A DNA stretch of 30,852 nucleotides, from assembly GCA_964569425.1 (NCBI GenBank), contig CAZMVD010000040.1:1-30852 (forward strand), written 5' to 3'. The position numbers were made by a program, and so were the translations under genes. Under the pieces are notes generated by a model that did no database searches, was not told where the DNA came from, and worked only from the letters and a program-made list of their open reading frames with translations. This document shows positions 8,051 to 16,091 of the stretch, piece after piece (positions within the stretch are counted from its first letter, which is position 1; every line of letters starts with the position of its first letter). The DNA comes from JACQXM01 sp964569425. GTDB taxonomy: Bacteria > Planctomycetota > Phycisphaerae > UBA1845.

Positions 8051-8845
8051 ATGTCCGCCTTGCCTCCCGTGTCGATCATCGCGCCCGCCTATCGTGAAGC
8101 GCCCAATCTGGAATCGCTCGTCACACGTGTGTTTGCGGCGACCCGCAGCGCGGGAATCGAGGCCGAACTGATCATCGTGGATGACGACTCCGAAGACGGC
8201 ACGGAAGCCGTGGTCGAGCGGTTGCGCGCCGACTTTCCCGTGCGGCTGGTGGTCCGCCGGGGCGAGCGCGGGCTTTCCGGCGCGGTGTTGCGCGGCTTCG
8301 CGGAGGCCCGGCACGACCGCTTGGTCGTCATGGACGCAGACCTGCAACACCCTCCCGAGCTGATCCCGCAGGTGCTGGAGCGCCTGGAAGTCGACGATTG
8401 TGAGTTTGTGATCGCGACGCGCTACCGGACAGGCAGCGGCATGGATCGCAACTGGTCCTGGCTGCGCCGCTGGAACAGTCGGGCGGCTACCTGGCTGGCC
8501 CGACCGCTGGTGGCCGTGTCCGACCCCATGTCAGGCTTTTTCGCCCTGCGGCGCGACGTCTGGCGCCGTGCTGATCGGCTCAGTCCCGTGGGCTACAAAA
8601 TCGCACTGGAACTGCTGGTCAAAGGAAACTGCGCCCAACCGGCGGAAGTGCCCTTCCAGTTCGCCGCGCGCACCGCGGGAGAAAGCAAGCTGAACCTGCG
8701 CGAACAACTTCGCTATTTGCGACACCTGGGGCGGTTGTACCGCTATCGATTCCCGTGGCCCAGCGCCGTCGTCTGCCTGTCGGCGATCCTGGCGATCGCC
8801 GCATTGTCATGGTGGTTGCTGAACCGTGCATCGTGTCTTTTGTGA
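8051..8845 (+). CDS. Family 2 glycosyltransferase, dolichyl/polyprenyl-phosphate mannose synthase-like
   Basis: 264 residues from ATG 8051 (an in-frame ATG 12 bases earlier is possible). GT-A fold motifs: VSIIAPAYREAPNLESL near the N-terminus, IIVDDDSEDGTEAV, then VMDADLQHPPE holding the metal-binding D-x-D, ATRYRTGSGMDRNWSWLRR and DPMSGFFALRR. The DADLQHPPE plus DPMSGFF pair is characteristic of the DPM1-like subgroup, which moves a sugar from a nucleotide donor to a polyprenyl phosphate carrier on the cytoplasmic face of the membrane. A single C-terminal hydrophobic helix (AVVCLSAILAIAALSWWLL) probably anchors it. Divergent from mlaE. Donor and lipid are inferred from the subgroup. Confidence 0.9.
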   Translation: MSALPPVSIIAPAYREAPNLESLVTRVFAATRSAGIEAELIIVDDDSEDGTEAVVERLRADFPVRLVVRRGERGLSGAVLRGFAEARHDRLVVMDADLQHPPELIPQVLERLEVDDCEFVIATRYRTGSGMDRNWSWLRRWNSRAATWLARPLVAVSDPMSGFFALRRDVWRRADRLSPVGYKIALELLVKGNCAQPAEVPFQFAARTAGESKLNLREQLRYLRHLGRLYRYRFPWPSAVVCLSAILAIAALSWWLLNRASCLL

Positions 8846-8920
8846 AGGCCTGTTTGCCGGTGGCGCGCTCGGCTAGAATCACCCGGAGTGAATCGCGGCC
8901 GTGCCGCCGGAGACCGATGG

Positions 8921-9313
8921 ATGCCCCAAGTACCCAAGCCGCCCAGTCCCGAGCCCGCAATCCGGGTGGTGATGATGCCGCGCGACACCAACGCCGAGGG
9001 CACCATCTTCGGCGGGGTGATTCTGTCTCTCATCGACCAGGCGGCGTACGTCGAGGCGATTCGCCAGGCGCATCATCGCTATGTAACCGTTTCCTTTCAC
9101 GAAGTGGAGTTTCACGCCCCGGTATTCGTCGGCGACGTGCTCAGCCTGTACACCGAAACCAAACGCATCGGGCGCACGTCCATCACCATCGACGTGCGCG
9201 TCTGCGCGCACCGCCGATTGGACAGTGAGAAAACGATCAAAGTGACCGAAGCCGAAGTGGTGTTCGTGGCCGTGGACAACGAGGGCCGCCCCATTCCCGT
9301 GCTGGGTTCGTGA
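8921..9313 (+). CDS. Acyl-CoA thioesterase, hotdog fold (YciA/BACH-like)
   Basis: 130 residues from ATG 8921, chosen because GGAG (8909-8912) sits 8 bases upstream; a GTG at 8888 would add 11 residues. The sequence has the hotdog pattern: RDTNAEGTIFGGVILSLIDQAAYVEA (the N-x-x-G-x-x-FGG...D active-site region of YciA/BACH enzymes), VSFHEVEFHAPVFVGDVLSLYTE, and TEAEVVFVAVDNEGRPIPV. The family hydrolyses acyl-CoA to free acid and CoA in the cytoplasm. It follows the glycosyltransferase by 75 bases; a TAGAAT box at 8874-8879 might give its own start but has no good -35. Confidence 0.88.
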   Translation: MPQVPKPPSPEPAIRVVMMPRDTNAEGTIFGGVILSLIDQAAYVEAIRQAHHRYVTVSFHEVEFHAPVFVGDVLSLYTETKRIGRTSITIDVRVCAHRRLDSEKTIKVTEAEVVFVAVDNEGRPIPVLGS

Positions 9314-9383
9314 GCCGGGTCGACTCCCCTCAATCGGTTCGGTTTCTGCGGGCCGGCGTTCTTCCTGATCCAACGAAAGGTCG

Positions 9384-10223
9384 TCAATATTCAGGTGGAA
9401 GTTCGCGCAACTGGGCCAGGGTGAAGACCGGACCGTCCTTACATACGAAGATCTCGCCTACGTTGCAGCGACCGCACTTGCCCAGCCCGCATTTCATGCG
9501 ATTCTCCAGCGTCGTGTAGATAGACTCGGGCGCGAAGCCGAGTTTGGCGAGCACGGGCAGCGTCAGTTTGATCATGATCGGCGGACCGCACACCAGCGCC
9601 ACGCTCCCCGCCCCGGCCGGGGCGAGCGATTCGAGCACCGTGGGGACAAACCCGATCCGTCCCGACCAGTCCGGCGTTTCACCGCCGGGGTCCACCGTGG
9701 TGACCACGCGCACGTCGCCGCGCGCCTGCCATTCGGTAAGTTCGCGCTTGTATACGAAATCGGCCGCCGTGCGCGCCCCGTAGAGGATGTCGATGTCGCC
9801 GTAGCGCTGGCGGAGGTCGAGCACGTTCCAGATCACGCAGCGCAGCGGCGGCAGCCCGATCCCGCCCGCGATGAACAGCAGGTTCTTTCCCTCCCAGGTT
9901 TCAATGGGGAACTCATTGCCATAGGGTCCGCGCAGTCCGATGATGTCCCCTTCGTCCCGGTCCGCCAGCGCCGCAGTCACCCGTCCCGCCTGGCGGAAGG
10001 TGCACTCGATGAAATCCGGCCGCGTGGGCGACGACGCCAGGCAGAAAGGGCACTCGCCCTCGCCGAACACCGAGTATTCCGCGAACTGACCGGCGCGAAA
10101 GGAAAACCGCGCGGCGGCGCCGTCATCGACGAATTTCAATCCAAAGGTCTTGACGCCGGGCGCTTCCTCAATCACGCGCTCGATGCGCATGCGGTGCGGC
10201 GCGTACGGGTTGGCCACGGTCAT
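9384..10223 (-). CDS. flxA: FlxA-like FAD/NAD(P)-binding oxidoreductase subunit
   Basis: 279 residues from the ATG at 10223, which overlaps the flxB stop as ATGA. The fold is ferredoxin-NADP reductase-like: an FAD domain (RAGQFAEYSVFGEGECPFCLASSP, with the R/G-Q-F-x-x-x flavin pocket), GLRGPYGNEFP, then an NAD-binding domain starting IAGGIGLPPLRCVIW and ending ALVCGPPIMIK. A C-terminal cysteine cluster (CGLGKCGRCNVGEIFVCKDGPVF) binds a [2Fe-2S] centre as in dihydroorotate dehydrogenase electron-transfer subunits and hydrogenase gamma subunits. In FlxABCD-HdrABC complexes this subunit takes electrons from NADH. Last gene of the seven-gene operon. By sequence alone it could be called HydG/hydrogenase gamma; no hydrogenase large subunit is present, so FlxA fits better. 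Confidence 0.86.
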   Translation of the reverse strand: MTVANPYAPHRMRIERVIEEAPGVKTFGLKFVDDGAAARFSFRAGQFAEYSVFGEGECPFCLASSPTRPDFIECTFRQAGRVTAALADRDEGDIIGLRGPYGNEFPIETWEGKNLLFIAGGIGLPPLRCVIWNVLDLRQRYGDIDILYGARTAADFVYKRELTEWQARGDVRVVTTVDPGGETPDWSGRIGFVPTVLESLAPAGAGSVALVCGPPIMIKLTLPVLAKLGFAPESIYTTLENRMKCGLGKCGRCNVGEIFVCKDGPVFTLAQLRELPPEY

Positions 10224-11245
10224 GACGGGGTCTCCGCAAGGGCGGTGAGATGTTCGGCCAGGTTCATGTCCACCGGGCAGGCGCGTGAGCAGCGTCCACA
10301 ACCCACACAACCCAGCCGGCCGAGTCGCGCCGGCTGATAGGCGAACTTGTGCAGCACACGCTGGCGCCAACGATCGCTGCCCCGGGTGCGCGGGTTGTGG
10401 CCGGAGGCGTGCAGTGTAAATAGCGAGAACCCGCAGGAATCCCAGCAGCGGAGGCGCACCCCTTCGTCCCGAACGCGTTCATCCTGGATGTCAAAGCACG
10501 AACAGGTCGGGCACACGAACGCGCACGCGCCGCAGCCCAGGCAGCGCAACGACTGGTCCGCCCAGCGTTCTCCCTGCGAAAACATTCCTCTCAACCTGCC
10601 GCCCAAACCCTCGGTGGAAAAGCGCTTCGGCACGTGGGCCAGCAGCGGTTCCTTGGCGGTTTCTGTGTCCGAGGTTTCGGTAAACAGCTCCGCACCGGTT
10701 TGCACCACGGCGGCGCCACGCTCGGTGAGAACTTCCACCAGGTAACATTCTGCGTCCAGCGGCGTGAGGAGCAGATCGCTGCCGCGCGTGTCGCCCGGCC
10801 CCCCGCCGACCGACGTACAGAAGCAGTAATCGTCGGCCTCGGTGCAACTGACGCCGATCACTGTGAGCTGTTCGCGTCTGGCCTGCACGTGGGCGTCGGG
10901 CTTGTCATCGACAAACACCGCGTCCAACGTCTGGAACGCGGCGGCATCGCAGGGATGCACACCGAAAAGCACCGTGGGCGGCGCGGGTGGTACCCGGTCG
11001 TTGACGGACACGTCGTGGCCATTCAGCCGGAAGCGCACCAGCGGTTCGTGGGGCGGAAAGACCAGCGCCTTGGCCGACATGATCGTGCGCAAACACCCAT
11101 CCAACGGCCGATAAGGCGGCGTAATCGGTTCAAACCGAATCTGATCGCCGTGTTGCACCGGGGCGACCACGCGCCGGCCGCCCTCCACCAGCAGGGTAAA
11201 CCACTGGCTCAACGCCGCTCTGTCGATCTTGCGCAGCTTGTTCAT
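10220..11245 (-). CDS. flxB: FlxB-like [4Fe-4S] subunit (HydB/hydrogenase beta-like)
   Basis: 341 residues from the ATG at 11245, four bases after the flxC stop, with AGGTGA upstream. The frame is open further upstream to 11593 but that extension lies inside flxC, is Arg/Ala/Thr-rich and unlike any domain, so it is rejected. GVHPCDAAAFQTLD and VSCTEADDYCFCTSVGGGP match the 4Fe-4S dicluster subunits related to sulfhydrogenase beta. Two ferredoxin-type sites follow: CLGCGACAFVCPTC (about 235-248) and CVGCGRCSRACP (about 313-324), with CWDSCGF between. It should relay electrons between the FlxA flavin and the remaining iron-sulfur subunits. Overlaps flxA by 4 bases. Confidence 0.85.
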   Translation of the reverse strand: MNKLRKIDRAALSQWFTLLVEGGRRVVAPVQHGDQIRFEPITPPYRPLDGCLRTIMSAKALVFPPHEPLVRFRLNGHDVSVNDRVPPAPPTVLFGVHPCDAAAFQTLDAVFVDDKPDAHVQARREQLTVIGVSCTEADDYCFCTSVGGGPGDTRGSDLLLTPLDAECYLVEVLTERGAAVVQTGAELFTETSDTETAKEPLLAHVPKRFSTEGLGGRLRGMFSQGERWADQSLRCLGCGACAFVCPTCSCFDIQDERVRDEGVRLRCWDSCGFSLFTLHASGHNPRTRGSDRWRQRVLHKFAYQPARLGRLGCVGCGRCSRACPVDMNLAEHLTALAETPS

Positions 11246-11249
11246 GGGC

Positions 11250-12053
11250 TCACCTGATGAACGTCTCCTTGTCATCCGGCTTGAACGCCGCGAGCGCGTA
11301 TTCCGTGCGGGTGCTGTAACCGGGAGTGACGCCGAAGTGCGCCGCCGCCTCGCGTGCCAGCAGGCGGTTGAGCAGGTCGATCCGAATGCCCTGCGGACAG
11401 GCATCGGCACACGAGCCGCATTCCACGCACCGCCCGGCGAGGTGCAGCGCGCGAACGACGTTCCAATCGAGGTTTCCAAAGTCGTCGGCGGCCACCGGCA
11501 CCCATTGCGGCCGATTGCAGTCGGTGATGCAGCGACTGCAATAACACAGCGGGCACGCGGCGCGGCAGGCGTAGCAGCGAATGCAGCGCGCAAACTCCTC
11601 TTTCCAGAAAGTCCATCGATCGGTGAGCGGCATCTCGAGCAGCGCGTCCAGTTTCTGGTCGATGGTTGGCTTGCTGCGCGGCGCCGAAGCCAGAAACTCC
11701 TCGATGGCGGCGAAACCGGCCAGTTCCATCACCGCCCCACCGTCGGTCGCCGCCAGGGCCAGCACCGATTCGTCGCGCAACTGGTTCTCGGCGGCCAGTT
11801 GCAGCATCGTGCGAAGGGCGGGCGGCTGCGCCACCAGCGCCGCTTTCCCAAGCGCCGCCACCTCGGGCTTGAGGAGGTACACGGCGAGGTTCTGTCGGCA
11901 GCGATCGTCCATGATCAGTTGCCCGGCCTGCTCCGGGCGTCGCAAGAACAACGGCCGACTGCGCGACGGCGTGGAACCGGCGGCGTATCCGATGACGACC
12001 TGAACGACGTTGCGTTCCAGCAAGTCGCGCGCTTTGTCTTGCAGGGCGATCAT
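11250..12053 (-). CDS. flxC: FlxC-like iron-sulfur subunit
   Basis: 267 residues; its ATG overlaps the flxD stop (ATGA at 12053-12050). The first ~140 residues carry no cysteine motif and are helical. The second half has CIRCYACRAACPLCYCSRCITDC, an unusually Cys-rich run with a ferredoxin-type CxxCxxCxxxCP followed by four more cysteines, and CVECGSCADACPQGIRI as the second cluster site; the sequence ends with LLNRLLAREAAAHFGVTPG. It resembles the small [4Fe-4S] subunit found between MvhD-like and HydB-like genes in flx-hdr clusters. Role inferred: electron relay in the complex. The extra cysteines after the first motif may bind more than one cluster. Confidence 0.82.
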   Translation of the reverse strand: MIALQDKARDLLERNVVQVVIGYAAGSTPSRSRPLFLRRPEQAGQLIMDDRCRQNLAVYLLKPEVAALGKAALVAQPPALRTMLQLAAENQLRDESVLALAATDGGAVMELAGFAAIEEFLASAPRSKPTIDQKLDALLEMPLTDRWTFWKEEFARCIRCYACRAACPLCYCSRCITDCNRPQWVPVAADDFGNLDWNVVRALHLAGRCVECGSCADACPQGIRIDLLNRLLAREAAAHFGVTPGYSTRTEYALAAFKPDDKETFIR

Positions 12054-12553
12054 GGTCCGGCACTCACAAGATCAAGCAACGGCACTTCGACCGGGGACGT
12101 CACAGACGCCGCATCGTCGTCATGGGCGCCGCGCCGCAACCGCCGCGGGAAATCCTCGTACGGACCCAGTTCGCGAATCTGGGCAACGAACTCATTGACG
12201 AGGCCGGCCCACTTGGCGCCTTCCGCCGCGGACACCCAGGAAAAGCACAGGCGCCGCACGTCCACGCCGATGAACTCCAAGAGGCGGCGAAACATGATCC
12301 AGCGGCGCCGCGCGTGGAAGTTCCCGGAGGTGTAATGACAATCGCCCGGATGGCAGCCCGACACCATGACCCCGTCGACCCCCTGCCCGAAGGCCTGGAG
12401 CAGGAGCAGAAAATCGATCCGTCCCGTGCACGGCAGGCGAACGATCCGCACGTTGGACGCATAGCGGATGCGGCTCGTGCCGGTGAGATCGGCGCCCGCG
12501 TACGTGCACCAGTTGCACACGAATGCGACGATCTTCGGTTCGAAGTGTGACAC
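12050..12553 (-). CDS. flxD: FlxD/MvhD-like iron-sulfur subunit (PF02662 type)
   Basis: 167 residues. The MvhD/FlpD signature cysteines are in place: AFVCNWCTYAGAD (about 11-23), VRLPCTGRID (about 38-47), and VSGCHPGDCHYTSGNF (about 64-79), which hold one [2Fe-2S] cluster in methanogen MvhD. In the complex this subunit docks electrons into HdrA. The C-terminal ~35 residues are acidic and probably disordered. It starts 12 bases after hdrA ends and overlaps flxC by 4 bases. A stand-alone copy rather than fusion to HdrA. Confidence 0.9.
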   Translation of the reverse strand: MSHFEPKIVAFVCNWCTYAGADLTGTSRIRYASNVRIVRLPCTGRIDFLLLLQAFGQGVDGVMVSGCHPGDCHYTSGNFHARRRWIMFRRLLEFIGVDVRRLCFSWVSAAEGAKWAGLVNEFVAQIRELGPYEDFPRRLRRGAHDDDAASVTSPVEVPLLDLVSAGP

Positions 12554-12565
12554 GGTTTGACCCTC

Positions 12566-14557
12566 TCACACGGCCAGCAGTTCGGCGTACACCTGATCGT
12601 GGCTGAAGCCGTCCAGGTCGATCGACTTGGACCGGCACAGCGCCACGCACGTGCCGCAGCCCTGGCACACTCCCTCGTTAATGCGCGCGACCGTCATCAG
12701 CAGCCGGCCGTCGCGCGCCCGGATCTCCTCGCGTTCGATGGCCTGGTACGGACAGGCCGACTCGCACAAAAAACACCCCACACAACTGGAGTACACCGGT
12801 GGCGCGGTGCGGTTCACCCGCGCGACGATCGGCTCGCGTGACAGCCGTTCGCGCGAGAACAGCCCGATCACCTTGCTGGCGGCGCCGGACGCCTGCGCCA
12901 CCGTTTCGGGAATGTCCTTGGGCGCCTGACAGGCACCGGCCACGAAAATCCCCGCGGTGTTCATCTCCACCGGGCGCAGCTTGGGATGCGCTTCCGAAAG
13001 GAAGTGATCCCGGTCGTAACTGATGCGCAGCTTCTGGGCGAGTGACTCGGCGTCCTTCTGCGCCACCATGGCGGACGCAAGAACGACCAGATCCGCGCGG
13101 ATCTCCACCGCGCGGGCGCCGAGCAGCGTGTCCACCCCCTTGACCACGAGTTGGCCGTCGCGCGGATATACGCGCGATACCCGCCCACGGACATAACGCA
13201 CGCCGTCGTCTTCGATAGCCCGGCGCACAAACTCCTCGTACATCTTGCCGCCGGCGCGAATGTCCATGTAGAACACATACGCCCTCCCGTTGTGCACTTT
13301 GTGGCGGTAGAGCATCGCGTGCTTGGCCGTGTACATGCAGCAGATCTTGGAGCAATAAGCGATCCCCTTGGCGGGATCACGCGAGCCGGCGCAGGCGATG
13401 AACACCACGGATTCGGCGATCTTGCCGTCGGACGGTCGACGGATTTCGCCCAACGTCGGACCGGATGCGGACGCCAGCCGCTCAAATTGCAGCCCGGTGA
13501 TGACGTCGGGCAGCTTGCCATAGCCGTATTCGGGGAAAAAGTCCGCCCCTTTGACGTCGAACCCGGTGGCCACGACCACGGCGCCCACGTCGGCCTCGAC
13601 GATTTCGTCCTCCTGCCCGAGTCGCACGGCGTGGGCCGGGCAGATCTTCTCGCACAGTTTGCACTTGCCTTTGAGGTAATAGGTGCAGCGGGTGCGGTCG
13701 ATGACCGGCTTGTTGGGCACCGCCTGCGGGAACGGAACATACATCGCGTTGCGCTGGCCCAGCCCGGCGTTGAATTCGCTCGGAATGCGGCGGCTGGTGC
13801 ACTTCTGCGCGCAGATGCCGCAGCCCGTACACAGCTTTTCGTCGATGCTCCGCGCGTGCTTGCGGATGCGCACCTTGAAGTTCCCGATGAACCCGTCCAG
13901 GCTCTCCACTTCCGAGTAGGTGTACAGGGTGATCCGCGGGTGCTGCGCCACTTCGACCATCCGCGGCGTAAGGATGCACTGCGAGCAGTCCAGTGTGGGG
14001 AACGTCTCCGACAACTGGGCCATGTGCCCGCCGATCGACGGGTCGCGCTCCACCAGGATGACCTCATGCCCGGCATTCGCGATATCCAGGCTCGCCTGAA
14101 TGCCCGCGATGCCCCCGCCGATCACCAGGGCGCGCCTGGTCACCGGAACCTCGATCGGAAACAGCGGCCGGTTGCGCTTGATCTTCTCGACGCGCATACG
14201 CACCAGGTCGACCGCTTTGGTCGTGGTGTCCGCGGTCTTTTCGTGAACCCACGAGCAGTGTTCGCGCAGGTTGGCCATTTCGCAACGGAACGGATTGAGC
14301 CCCGCCTCCGCGCACGTACGTCGGAACGTGGGCTCGTGCATGCGCGGCGAGCACGCGGCGACCACCACGCCGGTCAGGTGCTTGTCCCGAACGGCCTCGC
14401 GGATCAGGCTCTGTCCCGGATCCGAGCACATGTACTTGTAGTCGACGCTGACCACCACGCCGGGAATCTGCCCGCAGACACGGGCGACTTCGGCGGTGTC
14501 CACCGTGGCGGCGATGTTGTCTCCGCAGTGGCAGACAAAAACACCGATTCGAGCCAT
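12566..14557 (-). CDS. hdrA: Heterodisulfide reductase subunit A, full length
   Basis: 663 residues, the standard length for HdrA. N-terminal domain (1-~140) with FVCHCGDNI and MCSDPGQ...CSPRMHEPTFR; FAD-binding thioredoxin-reductase-like core beginning ALVIGGGIAGIQASLDIANAGHEVILVE (about 143-170) with LDCSQCILTPRM; inserted ferredoxin sites LCTGCGICAQKC and CTYYLKGKCKLCEKICP (about 245-320); and C-terminal ferredoxin sites SCVGCFLCESACP and CQGCGTCVALC (about 590-645). HdrA is the flavin-bifurcating centre: it splits a pair of electrons between ferredoxin and the HdrBC heterodisulfide site. Two bases separate it from the hdrB stop. All cluster motifs appear intact. Confidence 0.96.
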   Translation of the reverse strand: MARIGVFVCHCGDNIAATVDTAEVARVCGQIPGVVVSVDYKYMCSDPGQSLIREAVRDKHLTGVVVAACSPRMHEPTFRRTCAEAGLNPFRCEMANLREHCSWVHEKTADTTTKAVDLVRMRVEKIKRNRPLFPIEVPVTRRALVIGGGIAGIQASLDIANAGHEVILVERDPSIGGHMAQLSETFPTLDCSQCILTPRMVEVAQHPRITLYTYSEVESLDGFIGNFKVRIRKHARSIDEKLCTGCGICAQKCTSRRIPSEFNAGLGQRNAMYVPFPQAVPNKPVIDRTRCTYYLKGKCKLCEKICPAHAVRLGQEDEIVEADVGAVVVATGFDVKGADFFPEYGYGKLPDVITGLQFERLASASGPTLGEIRRPSDGKIAESVVFIACAGSRDPAKGIAYCSKICCMYTAKHAMLYRHKVHNGRAYVFYMDIRAGGKMYEEFVRRAIEDDGVRYVRGRVSRVYPRDGQLVVKGVDTLLGARAVEIRADLVVLASAMVAQKDAESLAQKLRISYDRDHFLSEAHPKLRPVEMNTAGIFVAGACQAPKDIPETVAQASGAASKVIGLFSRERLSREPIVARVNRTAPPVYSSCVGCFLCESACPYQAIEREEIRARDGRLLMTVARINEGVCQGCGTCVALCRSKSIDLDGFSHDQVYAELLAV

Positions 14558-14559
14558 GA

Positions 14560-15471
14560 TCAGTGCTCCGCGGCGGCACAGGCCGCAGGAACGGGCGGCG
14601 CCGCGGCGCCGACCGCCTCCGATTGCTCATCCCAACGCACGCGGACCATGTGGCGGTGCAAACCCAGGCTGCGCGGTTCGAGCCCCAGCGCCAGACCGAT
14701 GGCCTGCGTGACATACAGCACCGGAATCGACGTCTTGCGCCCCAGCCTCTTCTCGATCGCCGGTCGGCGCAGGTCCAGATTCGAATGGCACATCGGGCAC
14801 GCCACGATGATGGCTTCGGCGCCGCGGTGCAGCGCGTCCTCCACGATGCGCCCGCTCAACTCGCCCACCAGGTCGACGCGCGTGAGCGACAACCCGGCGC
14901 CGCAGCATTCAACCTTGAACGCCCAATCGATGGGCTCGGCACCGATGATGCGCATCAACTCGTCCATTTCCTGCGGATCTTCCTTCTGCCCGCACACCGC
15001 GATCGTTCCGGGCCGCGTCAAGTAACAGCCGTAGTAACAGGCCACGCGGTGTTTGAACGGTCTGGCGACTTTGGCGGCCAGGCCGTCGGCGGCGGCGCGC
15101 GCCAGCACCTCCAGCACGTGCGCCACACGCGTGCGCCCGGTGACGTCCATTTCAATGACTTCGCCGATGGAGCGGCGCAACGACTCGTTGCCGAGAAGTT
15201 CCTGACGAGTGGCGCCCAATCGGCTGTAACAGGCCGAACAGGGCACCAGCAGTTCATCGAGTTCGGCCTGTTCGGCCAGGGCAAGATTCCGTGCCGGCAA
15301 GGCGCGGGCGAGGGTGGGATCCAAACAGTGAGCGGCCGTGGCCCCACAACAGTTCCATTCCTGTAGCTCGTCCAGTTCCCAGCCGAGTACCAGCGCGATG
15401 GCGCGCAGCGACTCGGCGTACTCCCGCGCCGACCCTTCCAGTGAGCAACCCGGGTAGAGTCCGATTCTCAT
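14560..15471 (-). CDS. hdrB: Heterodisulfide reductase subunit B
   Basis: 303 residues from the ATG at 15471, which overlaps the hdrC stop as ATGA. Two CCG domains are complete: first, GCSLEGSAREY, WNCCGATAAH and VPCSACYSRL; second, CYYGCYLTRP, VECCGAGLSL and ACPMCHSNLD. These CX(n)CCG...CxxC sets bind the two noncubane [4Fe-4S] clusters that reduce the disulfide substrate in HdrB. In bacteria without methanogenesis the substrate is not CoM-S-S-CoB; DsrC-like disulfides have been proposed for Flx-Hdr complexes. No dsrC gene is in this window. The last ~30 residues are an Ala/Pro tail. Confidence 0.95.
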   Translation of the reverse strand: MRIGLYPGCSLEGSAREYAESLRAIALVLGWELDELQEWNCCGATAAHCLDPTLARALPARNLALAEQAELDELLVPCSACYSRLGATRQELLGNESLRRSIGEVIEMDVTGRTRVAHVLEVLARAAADGLAAKVARPFKHRVACYYGCYLTRPGTIAVCGQKEDPQEMDELMRIIGAEPIDWAFKVECCGAGLSLTRVDLVGELSGRIVEDALHRGAEAIIVACPMCHSNLDLRRPAIEKRLGRKTSIPVLYVTQAIGLALGLEPRSLGLHRHMVRVRWDEQSEAVGAAAPPVPAACAAAEH

Positions 15472-16091
15472 GGCCGCCCCTCCTCCTGTGCGGGAGCCGC
15501 TTCGCGCGGCGGCGCGTCGGGCTCCACGACGGAGCCCGCACGGCTGAAGATGCGGTCCATCGCGGCGCGTCCGGCGTGCCGCGGAGGAAGCGCCTTGAGT
15601 TTTCCCCGAATCATCATGCCCGGAACGGCCGTGACGTCCTGAAGCAGATGCCCGGTGCGCAGCTTGTACAGCGCCACCAGGCCCACCTCGTGCAGCCGAC
15701 CGATCCAACGCACCGAATCAAGGAACGAACGATGAAACGCCAGAATGTCACGCGCGCCGGCGTGAACGACGCCTCGGCGACGCGACTCCTGACGAAGCGC
15801 GTCCATGATCCGCGGAAGGTCCACTTCCTGCGGACACCGCGCCACACACATTTCGCAGGTCAGGCAAAGCCAGATCGAGAGGGAGCGAAGTACCTGATCG
15901 TCGAGCGACGGACTCTCCGCTTGTAGCATGCGAAGCAGGTAACTCGGCGGATAGTCCATCTCCTCCGCCAGCGGACAACCCGCCGTGCACTTGCCGCACT
16001 GATAACATCGAGCGATCGACTCGTGCGTGGCGGCGCGAACATAGGCGGCCAAACCGCCGTCCCCGTCGGCGTCCCGGCTTGGAGCGGACAT
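15468..16091 (-). CDS. hdrC: Heterodisulfide reductase subunit C
   Basis: 207 residues from the ATG at 16091, preceded by GGGGAAGG about 8 bases upstream; an in-frame extension to 16145 lacks a Shine-Dalgarno. Two ferredoxin-type motifs: CYQCGKCTAGCPLAEEMDY (about 29-47) and CLTCEMCVARCPQEVDLPRIMDAL (beginning near residue 76), the usual HdrC pair of [4Fe-4S] clusters that pass electrons from HdrA to HdrB. The segment HRSFLDSVRWIGRLHEVGL is also typical of bacterial HdrC. The C-terminal ~25 residues are Pro/Ala/Glu-rich. First gene of the operon hdrCBA-flxDCBA. Confidence 0.93.
   Translation of the reverse strand: MSAPSRDADGDGGLAAYVRAATHESIARCYQCGKCTAGCPLAEEMDYPPSYLLRMLQAESPSLDDQVLRSLSIWLCLTCEMCVARCPQEVDLPRIMDALRQESRRRGVVHAGARDILAFHRSFLDSVRWIGRLHEVGLVALYKLRTGHLLQDVTAVPGMMIRGKLKALPPRHAGRAAMDRIFSRAGSVVEPDAPPREAAPAQEEGRP

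Noticed and set aside
11246..11593. 116-residue N-terminal extension of flxB
   Set aside because: It overlaps flxC in another frame and is low-complexity; the ATG at 11245 has a Shine-Dalgarno and lies just after the flxC stop.
13151..15025. 624-codon plus-strand open frame across hdrA/hdrB
   Set aside because: It mirrors the minus-strand hdrA and hdrB genes, whose iron-sulfur motifs are unmistakable. It is Arg/His/Gly-rich and has no recognisable domain, as expected for an antisense frame in GC-rich DNA.
9384..16091. Methanogen-type heterodisulfide reductase or a hydrogenase operon
   Set aside because: The downstream genes are FlxA-D-like and there is no Ni-Fe hydrogenase subunit or methanogenesis gene, so the NADH-linked bacterial form fits better.
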